Shown: piece after piece, positions 1-8,296 of the stretch | How the letters are laid out: each line of letters starts with the position of its first letter | Numbering within the stretch: the first letter of the stretch is position 1 | From: an uncultured Oscillospiraceae bacterium | GTDB lineage: Bacteria; Bacillota; Clostridia; Oscillospirales; Oscillospiraceae | Reading direction: 5' to 3' | NCBI GenBank assembly: GCA_947623875.1 | Contig: CANQII010000007.1 | Span: forward strand, 1-37,135 | DNA: 37,135 bases | Notes under the pieces: generated by a model | Databases searched by the model: none | What the model saw: only the letters and a program-made list of their open reading frames with translations | What the model was told of the DNA's origin: nothing | Made by a program: the position numbers and the translations under genes

Positions 1-550
1 GGCACTCTGAACTCTGAAAAAGAGAAACGAAAGGCATGCAGCAGATGAAGGTCTTGGGCATGCTCCGAGACAATTGAGCATTTTAAGATGAGTAGATGCA
101 TTTGTTTTGCTGGTAGCAGGAGAAATAGACGGAAAAGAAGCTAATGAACATGCTGTGGCGCTGTATAGCGGATATACTCCGTGGTCTTTTTGCGTTCAGG
201 TGCTTTTTTGCAGATATTGCTGTGAGGGTGCGCCGGTAGAGTTCAGAGTGCCACTTTGGCACTCTGAGTGGCACTCTGAACTCTGAAAAAGAGAAACGAA
301 AGGCATGCAGCAGATGAAGGTCTTGGGCATGCTCCGAGACAATTGAGCATTTTAAGATGAGTAGATGCATTTGTTTTGCTGGTAGCAGGAGAAATAGACG
401 GAAAAGAAGCTAATGAACATGCTGTGGCGCTGTATAGCGGATATACTCCGTGGTCTTTTTGCGTTCAGGTGCTTTTTTGCAGATATTGCTGTGAGGGTGC
501 GCCGGTAGAGTTCAGAGTGCCACTTTGGCACTCTGAGTGGCACTCTGAAC
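1..550. repeat. Tandem 269-bp direct repeat with nested palindromes
   Basis: Positions 1-269 and 270-538 appear identical, and a third copy starts at 539 but keeps only about 12 bases, so this is a tandem array that may continue left of the window. Each unit ends in a cluster of the word TGGCACTCTGA in both orientations. At 239-253/269-283 there is a perfect 15-bp inverted repeat, and inside it a 10-bp one at 244-253/257-266 with a 3-base loop. The two hairpins cannot form together. Reading frames through the unit are the same on both copies and carry no recognisable domain, so I treat them as non-coding. Confidence 0.9.
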
Positions 551-686
551 GCTACGATAGATACGCAGGGAGTGGCTGAGTTGCACCCTGAACATCTATG
601 AACTCATACGGTGCTTGGTTCAAAGTGCTGGAGCAGTTGCTGAAGGTATGCCCGAATACACTGGATGTTTCGGGAGGATGAGCCGA

Positions 687-1133
687 ATGCAAGAGAGCCG
701 TGAAGACAGCATTGAGTCGCTGTCTTACGAGATCTACGCACGCATCGCCAAGGATGAGTTTATCGATGGCAAGATTACAGTATCGGAACTGTTCATGAGG
801 ACTGCCTATGAGCGCGGGCAGATGGATTCTATGATGGATGCTCTGAAGTTTCTGTATAGGAGGAACCATGCCGATAACCATGTGCCGGAGGGCATATTGG
901 TGCTGATCGCCGCAGGTCCCTATGAAGCGGTTTGGACCAATGGGCAGGCCATCGCAGAGGAGCTGGTGTCTCATCCGGAGTTGCTGGTCCGGGAACGTGC
1001 GATCCAGTGCTATGAGCGGTGGAACTCAAAGAAAGGTCTGGATGTGTTGAGACGCCTGGATTGTACCCCCGAGTGGCTGCAGCAGTACGTGGATGAGATC
1101 ATCCTGGATATCGAGCGGACTGGAACGGAGTAG
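687..1133 (+). CDS. Hypothetical helical protein, possibly HEAT-like
   Basis: A 148-residue soluble, acidic protein, beginning MQESREDSIE. I chose this ATG because GGGAGG lies about 9 bases upstream. In-frame starts at 678 and 615 are open, but 678 touches the GGAGG. The C-terminal half (SHPELLVRERAIQCYERW, then LDVLRRLDCTPEWLQQY) has the look of a short helical repeat. No catalytic motif or membrane segment is visible and I do not recognise the family. It stands alone between the tandem repeat and a converging operon, with the shared hairpin at 1153-1188 after it. Confidence 0.6.
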   Translation: MQESREDSIESLSYEIYARIAKDEFIDGKITVSELFMRTAYERGQMDSMMDALKFLYRRNHADNHVPEGILVLIAAGPYEAVWTNGQAIAEELVSHPELLVRERAIQCYERWNSKKGLDVLRRLDCTPEWLQQYVDEIILDIERTGTE

Positions 1134-1152
1134 ATTGGTGTCCCGGCCTGCC

Positions 1153-1188
1153 AAAATGCCCTCAGACAGAGACCTGTCTGAGGGCATT
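1153..1188 (-). terminator. Terminator of the MarR-TSUP operon
   Basis: A perfect 15-bp stem (1155-1169 with 1174-1188) and a 4-base loop. On the minus strand it is followed by TTTT, which suits termination of the TSUP gene ending at 1207. It could also stop reading from the converging gene ending at 1133, but there is no T-run on that side. Confidence 0.8.
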
Positions 1189-1206
1189 GAGGTTCTTGGG
1201 GAGGTC

Positions 1207-1974
1207 TCACTTCACCAGGTTCACCACCATGATAGCGGCGCCCAGGACGGTGAGCACCACGCCGGTGGCCCGGTTCAAAGTGATGGGGCTGGCCTTGTTG
1301 GCAAAGAGTGCTGCGATCCTGGCCCACAGCAGGGTGAAGACCACACAGAGCACCAGACACAGGATGTCCGGCATGCCCCCAATGGCAAAGTGGCTGAGAG
1401 CTCCGGTGAGGGCGGTGAAGGTCATGATAAAGACGCTGGTACCTACGGCGGTCTTGAGCTCATAGCCCAGCACGCTGGTGAGAAGGAGGAGCATCATCAT
1501 GCCGCCGCCGGCCCCGATGAACCCGCAGATGAACCCAACCACAGTCCCGGAGACAGCAGCCTGGATGAAGCGCTTCTTGGGATCGGTGGCCGCCATAGCC
1601 TCCTTGGTGGTGAGGACGGGTTTCACGATGAACTTGATGCCGAGGATGAAGGTCATGAAGACGGAGGCGCTGCCCATGGTGGTGTTGGGCACCTTGCTGG
1701 CCACCCAGCTGCCTACCATGGTGAAGAGCAGCACGGAGACCATCATCACGATGCCGTTGCGGATGTCCAGATTCTTGTTCTTGCCGTAGGTGTATGCGCT
1801 GATGGCGCTGGCCAGCACATCGCTGGCAAGCGCGATGCCCACGGCGTGGTATGCCGGCATGCCCAGGAAAGTGATGAGCATGGGGCTGATGACTGCGGCG
1901 GCGCTCATCCCTGCAAACCCGGTGCCCAGGCCCGCCCCCATGCCGGCGAAGAAACAGACAATCAAAGTGATCAT
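1207..1974 (-). CDS. TSUP (TauE/SafE) family membrane exporter
   Basis: 255 residues, about eight hydrophobic helices, with the two-fold internal repeat typical of the TauE/SafE (TSUP) family. The Gly-rich motif appears near the N-terminus (GAGLGTGFAGMSAA) and again mid-protein (GFICGFIGAGGGMMM). Family members export sulfite, sulfoacetate or other small organic anions across the cytoplasmic membrane; the substrate cannot be read from sequence. The start codon overlaps the stop of the upstream MarR gene by 4 bases (ATGA type), so the two are translationally coupled and the MarR protein probably controls it. A strong terminator follows. Confidence 0.9.
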   Translation of the reverse strand: MITLIVCFFAGMGAGLGTGFAGMSAAAVISPMLITFLGMPAYHAVGIALASDVLASAISAYTYGKNKNLDIRNGIVMMVSVLLFTMVGSWVASKVPNTTMGSASVFMTFILGIKFIVKPVLTTKEAMAATDPKKRFIQAAVSGTVVGFICGFIGAGGGMMMLLLLTSVLGYELKTAVGTSVFIMTFTALTGALSHFAIGGMPDILCLVLCVVFTLLWARIAALFANKASPITLNRATGVVLTVLGAAIMVVNLVK

Positions 1975-2414
1975 TTCTCATGAACCTCCATGGCGGATTG
2001 TACGTTCTGTGCGATCTGGGTGAGGTATCCCTGGAACCGCTCCCGGTCCTCTTTGGGGAAGCCGGCGAAAAGTGCCTCGGCAAAGGCCATCTGCTGGCGC
2101 CGACCGTCCTCGATGAGCGGACCGGCCAGGTCTGTGCATTGCAGGTGGACGATGCGGCGGTCCTCCGTGTCCGGGCGGCGGCAGATGTATCCGTGGGCAT
2201 CCAGCGTGCGGAGCGAGGTGGAGACATGGGACTTTGCAAGACCCCGGAGGTTGGAGATGTCTGCGGCGATATCGTGGCTCGGGTTGTTGGCCAGGAAGAG
2301 GAGAATATCCAGCTCCGTGCGGGAGATTCCGTATTGGCGGCAGACCGGCTCCAGGCAGCGGCCATAGAGGGCTCGCAGCGCCGGCTGGACATCCCAGAAG
2401 TTTGACGGGGACAT
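1971..2414 (-). CDS. MarR family transcriptional regulator
   Basis: 147 residues with the MarR winged-helix layout: GISRTELDILLFLANNP, then recognition helix LAKSHVSTSLRTLDAHGYI and wing RRPDTEDRRIVHL. MarR proteins are dimeric, usually repress their own operon, and release DNA on binding a small ligand. The start has AAGGAAG 8 bases upstream. It is first in a two-gene operon with the TSUP exporter, and two inverted repeats lie just upstream (2436-2464). The likely logic is ligand-induced expression of the exporter; the ligand is unknown. Confidence 0.92.
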   Translation of the reverse strand: MSPSNFWDVQPALRALYGRCLEPVCRQYGISRTELDILLFLANNPSHDIAADISNLRGLAKSHVSTSLRTLDAHGYICRRPDTEDRRIVHLQCTDLAGPLIEDGRRQQMAFAEALFAGFPKEDRERFQGYLTQIAQNVQSAMEVHEK

Positions 2415-2435
2415 AAGAGCACTTCCTTTGTTAAT

Positions 2436-2464
2436 CGTTCGGAATAGAACGTTCGGTTTCGAAC
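2436..2464 (-). promoter_or_regulatory. Double inverted-repeat operator of the MarR operon
   Basis: Two adjoining inverted repeats: CGTTC-N6-GAACG at 2436-2451 and GTTCG-GTTT-CGAAC at 2451-2464, sharing one base. They sit 22-50 bases upstream of the MarR start, where an autorepressor would bind. The use of GTTCG/CGAAC in both suggests two dimers side by side. I could not settle the exact -35/-10 boxes. Confidence 0.65.
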
Positions 2465-2551
2465 AGTATAGTCTGGGAAGGGGAGGGTGTCAAGAGGAAA
2501 ATGAGGAGAGAACAGAATGCACCCGATCGGGTGTAAAACGGAGCAACTGGC

Positions 2552-2749
2552 ATGCACCAGATTGCCAAGTTGAAAGCCGCTGGCCTGACGCAGGATCTGA
2601 TCTCTGTGCGCACCGGTCCGGGGCTGCACTTTATCCGGGAACTGGAGCAGGGAAAGGAGACCGTCCGCATGGACAGGGGTAACGCCGCGCTGTCCATGTT
2701 CGGCATGGAGGCAGTTCCGAGCTATAAGGAGAAGATCAAGAACCTCTGA
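2552..2749 (+). CDS. Short HipB/XRE-like helix-turn-helix protein, probably a remnant
   Basis: 65 residues. KAAGLTQDLISVRTGPGLHF followed by IRELEQGKETVRMD matches the helix-turn-helix and conserved FIxELExGKxTV stretch of HipB/y4mF-type antitoxin regulators. The usual first helix is shortened and one base-contacting helix looks altered, so this may be a decaying antitoxin gene with no toxin beside it. No HipA-like gene is in the window. A GGAG lies upstream of the ATG and a good terminator follows, so it could still be expressed. Confidence 0.5.
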   Translation: MHQIAKLKAAGLTQDLISVRTGPGLHFIRELEQGKETVRMDRGNAALSMFGMEAVPSYKEKIKNL

Positions 2750-2776
2750 GCAAGCGGGCAAAAGAGCGAAAACAGA

Positions 2777-2807
2777 GCCGAACTCCATGGTTGGGGTTCG
2801 GCTTTTT
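2777..2807 (+). terminator. Rho-independent terminator after the HipB-like gene
   Basis: Stem 2777-2786/2793-2802 (GCCGAACTCC against GGGGTTCGGC, one G-T pair), 6-base loop, then TTTTT. Confidence 0.85.
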
Positions 2808-2988
2808 GCGTGGGCCATATCGGGGCTGTATTGACGCACCGCGGCGGTAGGCTGCTGCTCTGTGGGACATCGCGAGGACCCTCTTTCTGCGTTTGCCTTG
2901 CAGTACTGGGTTTTTGCGCAGCCCGGATGACGGGTTGCGCCACGGGGAATACCGGTTATGCCAAAACCTGCCCGGGTTTTGATTTTTT

Positions 2989-3009
2989 TGTGATAGCATA
3001 CAAATCACA
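2989..3009 (+). promoter_or_regulatory. Operator-like palindrome upstream of the GH43 gene
   Basis: TGTGAT-N9-ATCACA is a perfect 6-bp-arm inverted repeat ending 28 bases before the GH43 start. It overlaps an AT-rich stretch that could hold a weak promoter. This is a plausible site for a sugar-responsive repressor or activator; the protein is not identified. The rest of 2808-3037 holds nothing coding that I can support. Confidence 0.5.
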
Positions 3010-3037
3010 AAAGGCCGACAGCGAAAGGAGTGGTGAG

Positions 3038-4492
3038 ATGAAACAACAGGTATTTAATCCCTATCTTCCCAGTTGGGAGTACATCCCGGACGGAGAACCC
3101 CATGTGTTCGGAGACCGGGTGTACGTCTATGGCTCTCATGACAGCTTCAACGCACCGATCTTCTGCACGGGGGACTACATGTGCTGGTCCGCACCGGTGG
3201 ATGATCTGAGCGACTGGAGAAATGAGGGTGTCATCTTCCGGAAGATCCAGGACCCGAAGAATAAGCTGGGACTCAGACTTCTCTTTGCCCCGGATGTCTG
3301 CCAGGGACCGGACGGCAGGTACTACCTCTATTATGCCTTTGATTTCATGGGGATCATGGGCGTGGCGGTGAGCAATTCTCCGGCAGGGCCGTATGAGTTC
3401 CTGGGACATGTCCACTACAAGGACGGCACGATCTGGGGCCGAAGAAAGGGAGATCAGTTCCCCTTTGACCCCGGCGTTCTGGCAGATGACGATGGCCGCA
3501 TCTGGCTCTACTCCGGATTCTACACCCCGACACCCGCTATCGTGACGGGCTTCAAAAAGCTGAAAAACGATGGCGGCGTGGTGGTGGAACTGGAGCAGGA
3601 CATGGTGACAATCAAGACGGAGCCGAAGCTGCTCTTCCCCAAGGAGGGACCGGGATCCTTCCCCAACCATGAGTTCTTCGAGGCCAGCTCCATCCGGAAG
3701 GACAACGGGAAGTACATCTTCGTGTACTCCTCCCGGCACAATCACGAGCTCTGCTACGCCGTGAGCGACAAGCCGGACGATGGATTTGTCTACGGCGGTA
3801 CCCTGGTGGATCAGGGAGACATGTTCCTGAACGGCAATGAGGACGAGTCTAAAGCCCTCAACTATCTGGGCAACACCCACGGCGGCATGCTGAAGATCGG
3901 GGAGCAGTGGTACATCTTCTATCACCGGCAGACCAACCGTCACTCCTATTCCCGGCAGGCCTGCGCGGAAAAACTGGTGCGCAATCCGGACGGATCCTTC
4001 CAACAGGCGGAGGTTACCTCTTGCGGGCTGAACGATGGGCCGCTGAAGGCAGAGGGACGGTATGAGGCCCGGATCGCCTGCAACCTCTGGAGCAAGAACG
4101 GTGTAGGCCGGTATGACGGCTCCAGCCCGAAGAAGCGTCTCGCGGATCACCCGTATTTCACCCAGACCGGCAAGGACCGGGAGGAGAACGGAGACCAGTA
4201 CATCGCCAACATGCAGGACGGCGCGGTGGCCGGGTTCAAGTATTTCCAGTTTGACGGGCCTAAGAAGATTCTTGTTGAGCTAGGCGGCACGGCCGATGGA
4301 CAGATGGAGGTCTCAGATAACCCGGAGTTCAAAAACGTGACGTCCATTCCGGTCTCCTTGAAGGGAGGCATCGCCTCGTTCGGCAGCAGGCTGGACGTGG
4401 GAGCAGGGGTAAAGCCTCTGTATTTCAGGTTTGTTGGTACAGGCGCAGTGGATTTCCACGCGTTCGAACTACAGGACTTTCATATCAATTGA
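3038..4492 (+). CDS. Glycoside hydrolase family 43 enzyme with C-terminal beta-sandwich domain
   Basis: 484 residues. The N-terminal part has GH43 five-bladed propeller features: EPHVFGDRVYVYGSHD (first acid), FAPDVCQGPDGRYYLYY, FDPGVLADDDGRIWLYSG and FEASSIRK (candidate acid Glu). The last ~120 residues look like a carbohydrate-binding-type beta sandwich. GH43 enzymes release arabinose or xylose from plant polysaccharides; which one cannot be told. There is no signal peptide, so action is cytoplasmic. I chose the ATG at 3038 because AAAGGAG lies 7 bases upstream; the frame is open further upstream but has no ribosome site. The permuted GH3 gene follows after 12 bases, suggesting a shared transcript. 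Confidence 0.9.
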   Translation: MKQQVFNPYLPSWEYIPDGEPHVFGDRVYVYGSHDSFNAPIFCTGDYMCWSAPVDDLSDWRNEGVIFRKIQDPKNKLGLRLLFAPDVCQGPDGRYYLYYAFDFMGIMGVAVSNSPAGPYEFLGHVHYKDGTIWGRRKGDQFPFDPGVLADDDGRIWLYSGFYTPTPAIVTGFKKLKNDGGVVVELEQDMVTIKTEPKLLFPKEGPGSFPNHEFFEASSIRKDNGKYIFVYSSRHNHELCYAVSDKPDDGFVYGGTLVDQGDMFLNGNEDESKALNYLGNTHGGMLKIGEQWYIFYHRQTNRHSYSRQACAEKLVRNPDGSFQQAEVTSCGLNDGPLKAEGRYEARIACNLWSKNGVGRYDGSSPKKRLADHPYFTQTGKDREENGDQYIANMQDGAVAGFKYFQFDGPKKILVELGGTADGQMEVSDNPEFKNVTSIPVSLKGGIASFGSRLDVGAGVKPLYFRFVGTGAVDFHAFELQDFHIN

Positions 4493-4504
4493 GGAGGAGA
4501 AAAA

Positions 4505-7413
4505 ATGAAAAACAAAAAATGGCTGAAGCCCCTGATCGTTCTGGTTGTGATTGCAGTCGTCATCGCAATTGCTGCCTCCGCGATCATGAACTACCTGAAC
4601 AGCCGCTCGGTAGCCCTGACGTTTGATGATGTCATCACTACGGTTCGGGCCCTCTCCAGCTATCTGATCCCTCTCGCTGTGATCCTGGTGCTGGCAGTCG
4701 TGATCAGCCTCGTTGCATTCGCCATCAAGCGGCCGTTGGCCAGCTTGATTCGCGGTGAGGCGCTGGTGGCCGCCATATTGGCGATCCTGATCGTATTCAA
4801 TATGGTGTGCATGGGACCGGAGTTCACACTGCTCAACAACGCGTTCGGGGACACCTATCTTCTGGCGGACTCTACCATTGCCGCATCGGAACAGCTGGTC
4901 CAGGATATCGCGGATGAGGGCATTGTTCTGCTGAAGAATGAGGGCGGTGCCTTGCCTCTTTCCAATGTCTCGAAGCTGAATGTTTTCGGCTGGTCCTCGA
5001 CGTCTCCCATCTATGGCGGCACAGGGTCTGGCTCCGTAGACGAGACAACCTGCGTGACTCTGCTGCAGGGTCTCACAGATGCCGGCTTTGAACTGAATAC
5101 AACAATTTCGGATTTCTATGTCAATTATCTGGATGAGCGGCCCCACATCGAGATGGGTGGCCAGGACTGGACCATCCCCGAACCCACTATCGCAGAATAC
5201 GATGCCGCAGGCATTTTTGAGAATGCCAAGGCCTTCTCGGATACGGCGCTCGTCGTCATCGGCCGCAGCGGCGGTGAGAACGCCGATCTGCCTACCAGCA
5301 TTACCGATGAAAACACATTCGAGTTTGTAGGCGGCTGGTCCGGATATTCCGGCGTCTGCTACTCCTCCAACCCGGACGATGTAGACCCCAGCAAGTCTTA
5401 TCTCGAGCTGTCCAACCGTGAGATCGCCATGGTGGAACGGGTTGCCAGCGAGTTTGACAACGTCATCGTGGTGATCAACTCCGCCAGCGCTATGGAACTG
5501 GGCTTCCTGGACCAGTACGACTCCATCAAGGGCGCTGTATGGCTGGCTGGCCCCGGTCAGACGGGCTTCCGTTCCCTCGGCAGAGTCCTCCGGGGAACTG
5601 TCAACCCGTCTGGAAGATTGGTGGACACCTACGTCTATGACTTGCACAGCATTCCAGCCATCAACTACGTGGGTAGCCTGAAGTATGATGGTTCCACCCC
5701 TGTCGTTGCCACGGATACAGCTGCCTGGCTGTATGCCTCGTTTAACAACTACGTGGAAGGCATCTATGTGGGCTATAAGTTCTACGAAACCGCCGCTGTG
5801 GAGGGCTTCCTGGACTTTGACCAGGTGGTGCAGTACCCCTTTGGCTACGGCCTTTCTTACACCACATTTGAGCAGAAGATTACAGACCTCAAGGATGACG
5901 GCAAGAACATCACTGTCACGGTGTCTGTGACCAACACAGGTTCCACTGCAGGAAAAGACGTGGTGGAGCTCTACTTCACACCGCCCTACACAAATGGCGG
6001 CATCGAGAAGTCCGCCGTCAATCTGATCGACTTTGCGAAGACGGATGTGCTGGAACCTGGGGCCAGCGCGTCTATTGAAATCAGCTTTACCAGGGACGAT
6101 ATGGCCAGCTATGATTACAGCGGTATCAAGGCAGCCGGCGGCGCCTATGTCCTGGAGCAGGGCGACTACGACATCAGCATCCGTTCGGATTCCCACACTG
6201 TCCTGGACAGCCGCACGGTTACCGTGGACCGGGACTATATCTACAACGATGCCAACGATGGCAAACGTGCATCCGATGAGATTGCGGCTGTGAACCAGTT
6301 TGACTATGCCGCCGGCGACGTGACCTACCTGAGCCGTAAAGACCACTTTGCCAACTATGATGTGGCCACTGCAGCCCCCACCGACTTCACCATGACAGAC
6401 ACCGTTCTGAACGGCTTCTACTGCCAGAACACCTTTGACCCCTCTTCCTATGATGCCGCCCATACAGAGATGCCCACCCAGGGCGCCAGCGGCAGCCTCA
6501 CAATCCGGGACATGGAGGGCCTAGATTATGACGATCCCAAGTGGGATCAGCTGCTGAATCAGATCACGATTGATGAGATGAACAGCCTCATCGGTACAGG
6601 CGGCTACGCCTCTGCCAAGGTGGAATCCATCGGACTGCCCGCCACCATTGAGTGTGATGGACCACAGGCAATCAAGAACAACTACACCGGCCAGTCCGGT
6701 ACCGCCTATCCTGCCGCTACCATGATCGCCGCCACCTGGAACAAGGATCTTGCCTATCGCCGCGGCCAGTCCATGGGACTGCAGGCTGGATGGGTGCAAA
6801 CGAGGTGAAGGGCGCTCTGGAATACGGCGTACAGACTTACATAAAACATTTTGCCCTGAACGACTCCGAGACAAACCGCAAGAACATGCTGTGCACCTGG
6901 ACCAACGAGCAGGCTATGCGGGAAGTGTACCTGAAGTCCTTTGAGCTCTCTGTGAAGGTGGGCGGCGCCAACAATGCCATGACAGCCTTCAACTACATCG
7001 GCAATGTCTGGGCCGGTGCCTGTGAGCCGCTCCTTCAGACCGTGCTGCGCGGTGAGTGGGGCTTCCAGGGAGCCACGGTTACAGACTGGTTCAACGGCAC
7101 AACAGACGGCTGCATGTATGCAGATGCCGCAATCCGTGTCGGCGGAGACAAGATGCTGTCCTCTGCAGGCGATGTGAAGGGCTTTGCAAGCAACACGAAC
7201 AGTGCCGGTACCGTGAATGCCATGCGTACGGCCACCCACAATATCCTGTTTGGCATCGTAAACTCCAACGCGATGAACGACCGGAACTTCAAGACACCGG
7301 GCTGGGTTACCACCATCTATATCGCAGACGCTGTCGTTGCTGTGGCACTGGTTGCGATTGAGCTCTATGTGATTCTCCGGTTCCGGAAGCAGTCCAAGGC
7401 AGCTGCCCGCTGA
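4505..7413 (+). pseudogene. Membrane-anchored permuted GH3 glycosidase, broken by an internal deletion
   Basis: Two frames of one GH3 gene: 4505-6808 and 6790-7413. The domain order is reversed relative to ordinary GH3: the alpha/beta sandwich domain first (EGIVLLKNEGGALPL), then the fibronectin-like domain (PFGYGLSYTTFE), then the TIM barrel (TIECDGPQAIK, KHFALNDSETNR). Three hydrophobic segments precede the enzyme and one follows it (IADAVVAVALVAIELYVIL), so the catalytic part is held outside the membrane at both ends. The nucleophile motif VTDWFNG is in the second piece. Between GQSMGLQAG and MGANEVKGAL the stretch that normally holds the NxHR...NFEYYSEDP motif is missing and the frame shifts, so a deletion of roughly a hundred bases is inferred. 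The protein is probably inactive, unless this is an assembly error. Confidence 0.85.
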
Positions 7414-7444
7414 CCCAATTGCCGGCAATCCGCCGATTCCCAGA

Positions 7445-7476
7445 AGAGGGGACACCGATGTGACGGTGTCCCCTCT
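7445..7476 (+). terminator. Terminator after the GH3 gene
   Basis: A 13-bp perfect stem (7445-7457 with 7464-7476), 6-base loop, followed by a pyrimidine-rich CACCCTTTTC. It separates the glycosidases from the two-component genes. Confidence 0.8.
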
Positions 7477-7526
7477 CCACCCTTTTCGAGGGCAAGGGTG
7501 TATGAAAATGCTTCCAACATTTCGCT

Positions 7527-7554
7527 TTCGTGAATCAGACAGATATGGTATACT
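7527..7554 (+). promoter_or_regulatory. Promoter of the two-component operon
   Basis: TATACT at 7549-7554 is directly preceded by TGG (extended -10). A weak -35 (TTTCGT, 7527-7532) stands 16 bases upstream. It lies 35 bases before the response regulator start. Confidence 0.55.
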
Positions 7555-7588
7555 TTAGAAACAGAGATTGCTTCGGAGGAGATGCGCT

Positions 7589-8293
7589 ATGATCCGTATC
7601 GCAGTAGTGGAAGATGATCCCGGCTATCGCAGCAAACTGGAGGGGTATATCGCAGACTATGGCCGGGAGAACGGGGAGAGCTTTCAGATATCTACTTTCA
7701 TGGACGGGCTGGATATCGCCGAAAACTACACCGCCGGCTATGACGTGATCCTGATGGACATCGAGATGAAGCACCTCAACGGCATGGACGCTGCCAGACG
7801 GATCCGGACCATGGACGCGGATGTAGCCATCATTTTTATCACCAATTCAGCGCAGTTCGCCATCCAGGGGTATGAGGTGGAGGCGCTGAGCTACGTTTTG
7901 AAGCCGGTTTCGTACTTCGCGTTTTCCCAGGAGCTGAAGCGGGCGATCCGGCGGGTAAAGGAGAAGACGTCCTTCTTCCTGCACATCCCACAGAAGGAGG
8001 GAATGGTGCGGCTGGATGTCTCCCGGCTCAGATATGTGGAGAGCATGGGACACAACGTGATCTATCACACGGACACAGGCGATGTGGTGAACCGGGAGTC
8101 CCTGAAAAGTGTGGAGGAAAAACTGGTTCCCCACAGATTTTCCCGGTGCAACAACTGCTACCTCGTCAACCTGGCCATGGTGGAGCGGGTGGACCGGGAC
8201 TACGTGGTGATCGCCGGCAGTCCCCTGCAGATCAGCCGGGCCCGTCGCAAAGGCTTCATGGAGGACCTGGCGTCCTACGTGGGTGGTGAGTGA
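7589..8293 (+). CDS. LytTR-family response regulator
   Basis: 234 residues. The receiver domain occupies about residues 1-120: acidic pair VVEDD, phospho-acceptor in DVILMDIEM, and Lys in YVLKPV. A LytTR DNA-binding domain follows (LRYVESMGHNVIYHT, FSRCNNCYLVNLAMVERV). Proteins of this kind bind direct repeats upstream of target operons after phosphorylation. The ATG at 7589 has GGAGGA 8 bases upstream; an ATG 21 bases earlier lacks that spacing. The sensor kinase gene begins 3 bases after the stop. Being next to the glycosidases, it may regulate them, but no target site was identified. Confidence 0.93.
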   Translation: MIRIAVVEDDPGYRSKLEGYIADYGRENGESFQISTFMDGLDIAENYTAGYDVILMDIEMKHLNGMDAARRIRTMDADVAIIFITNSAQFAIQGYEVEALSYVLKPVSYFAFSQELKRAIRRVKEKTSFFLHIPQKEGMVRLDVSRLRYVESMGHNVIYHTDTGDVVNRESLKSVEEKLVPHRFSRCNNCYLVNLAMVERVDRDYVVIAGSPLQISRARRKGFMEDLASYVGGE

Positions 8294-8296
8294 GCA

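Noticed and set aside
83-543. Two near-identical minus-strand frames of 63-95 residues across the tandem repeat
   Set aside because: They exist only because the 269-bp unit is duplicated, have no ribosome site, and match no family. Repetitive Pro/Trp/His/Ser words come from the palindromes.
1460-2839. A 459-residue minus-strand frame overlapping the MarR and TSUP genes
   Set aside because: It is out of frame with two clear family members and is Arg/Ser/His-rich, as expected of a shadow in GC-rich DNA.
2736-3008. A 90-residue basic minus-strand frame upstream of GH43
   Set aside because: It overlaps the terminator of the HipB-like gene and the operator palindrome and lacks a ribosome site.
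4469-6463. A 664-residue frame opposite the GH3 gene
   Set aside because: Antisense to a recognisable enzyme, with no ribosome site or domain.
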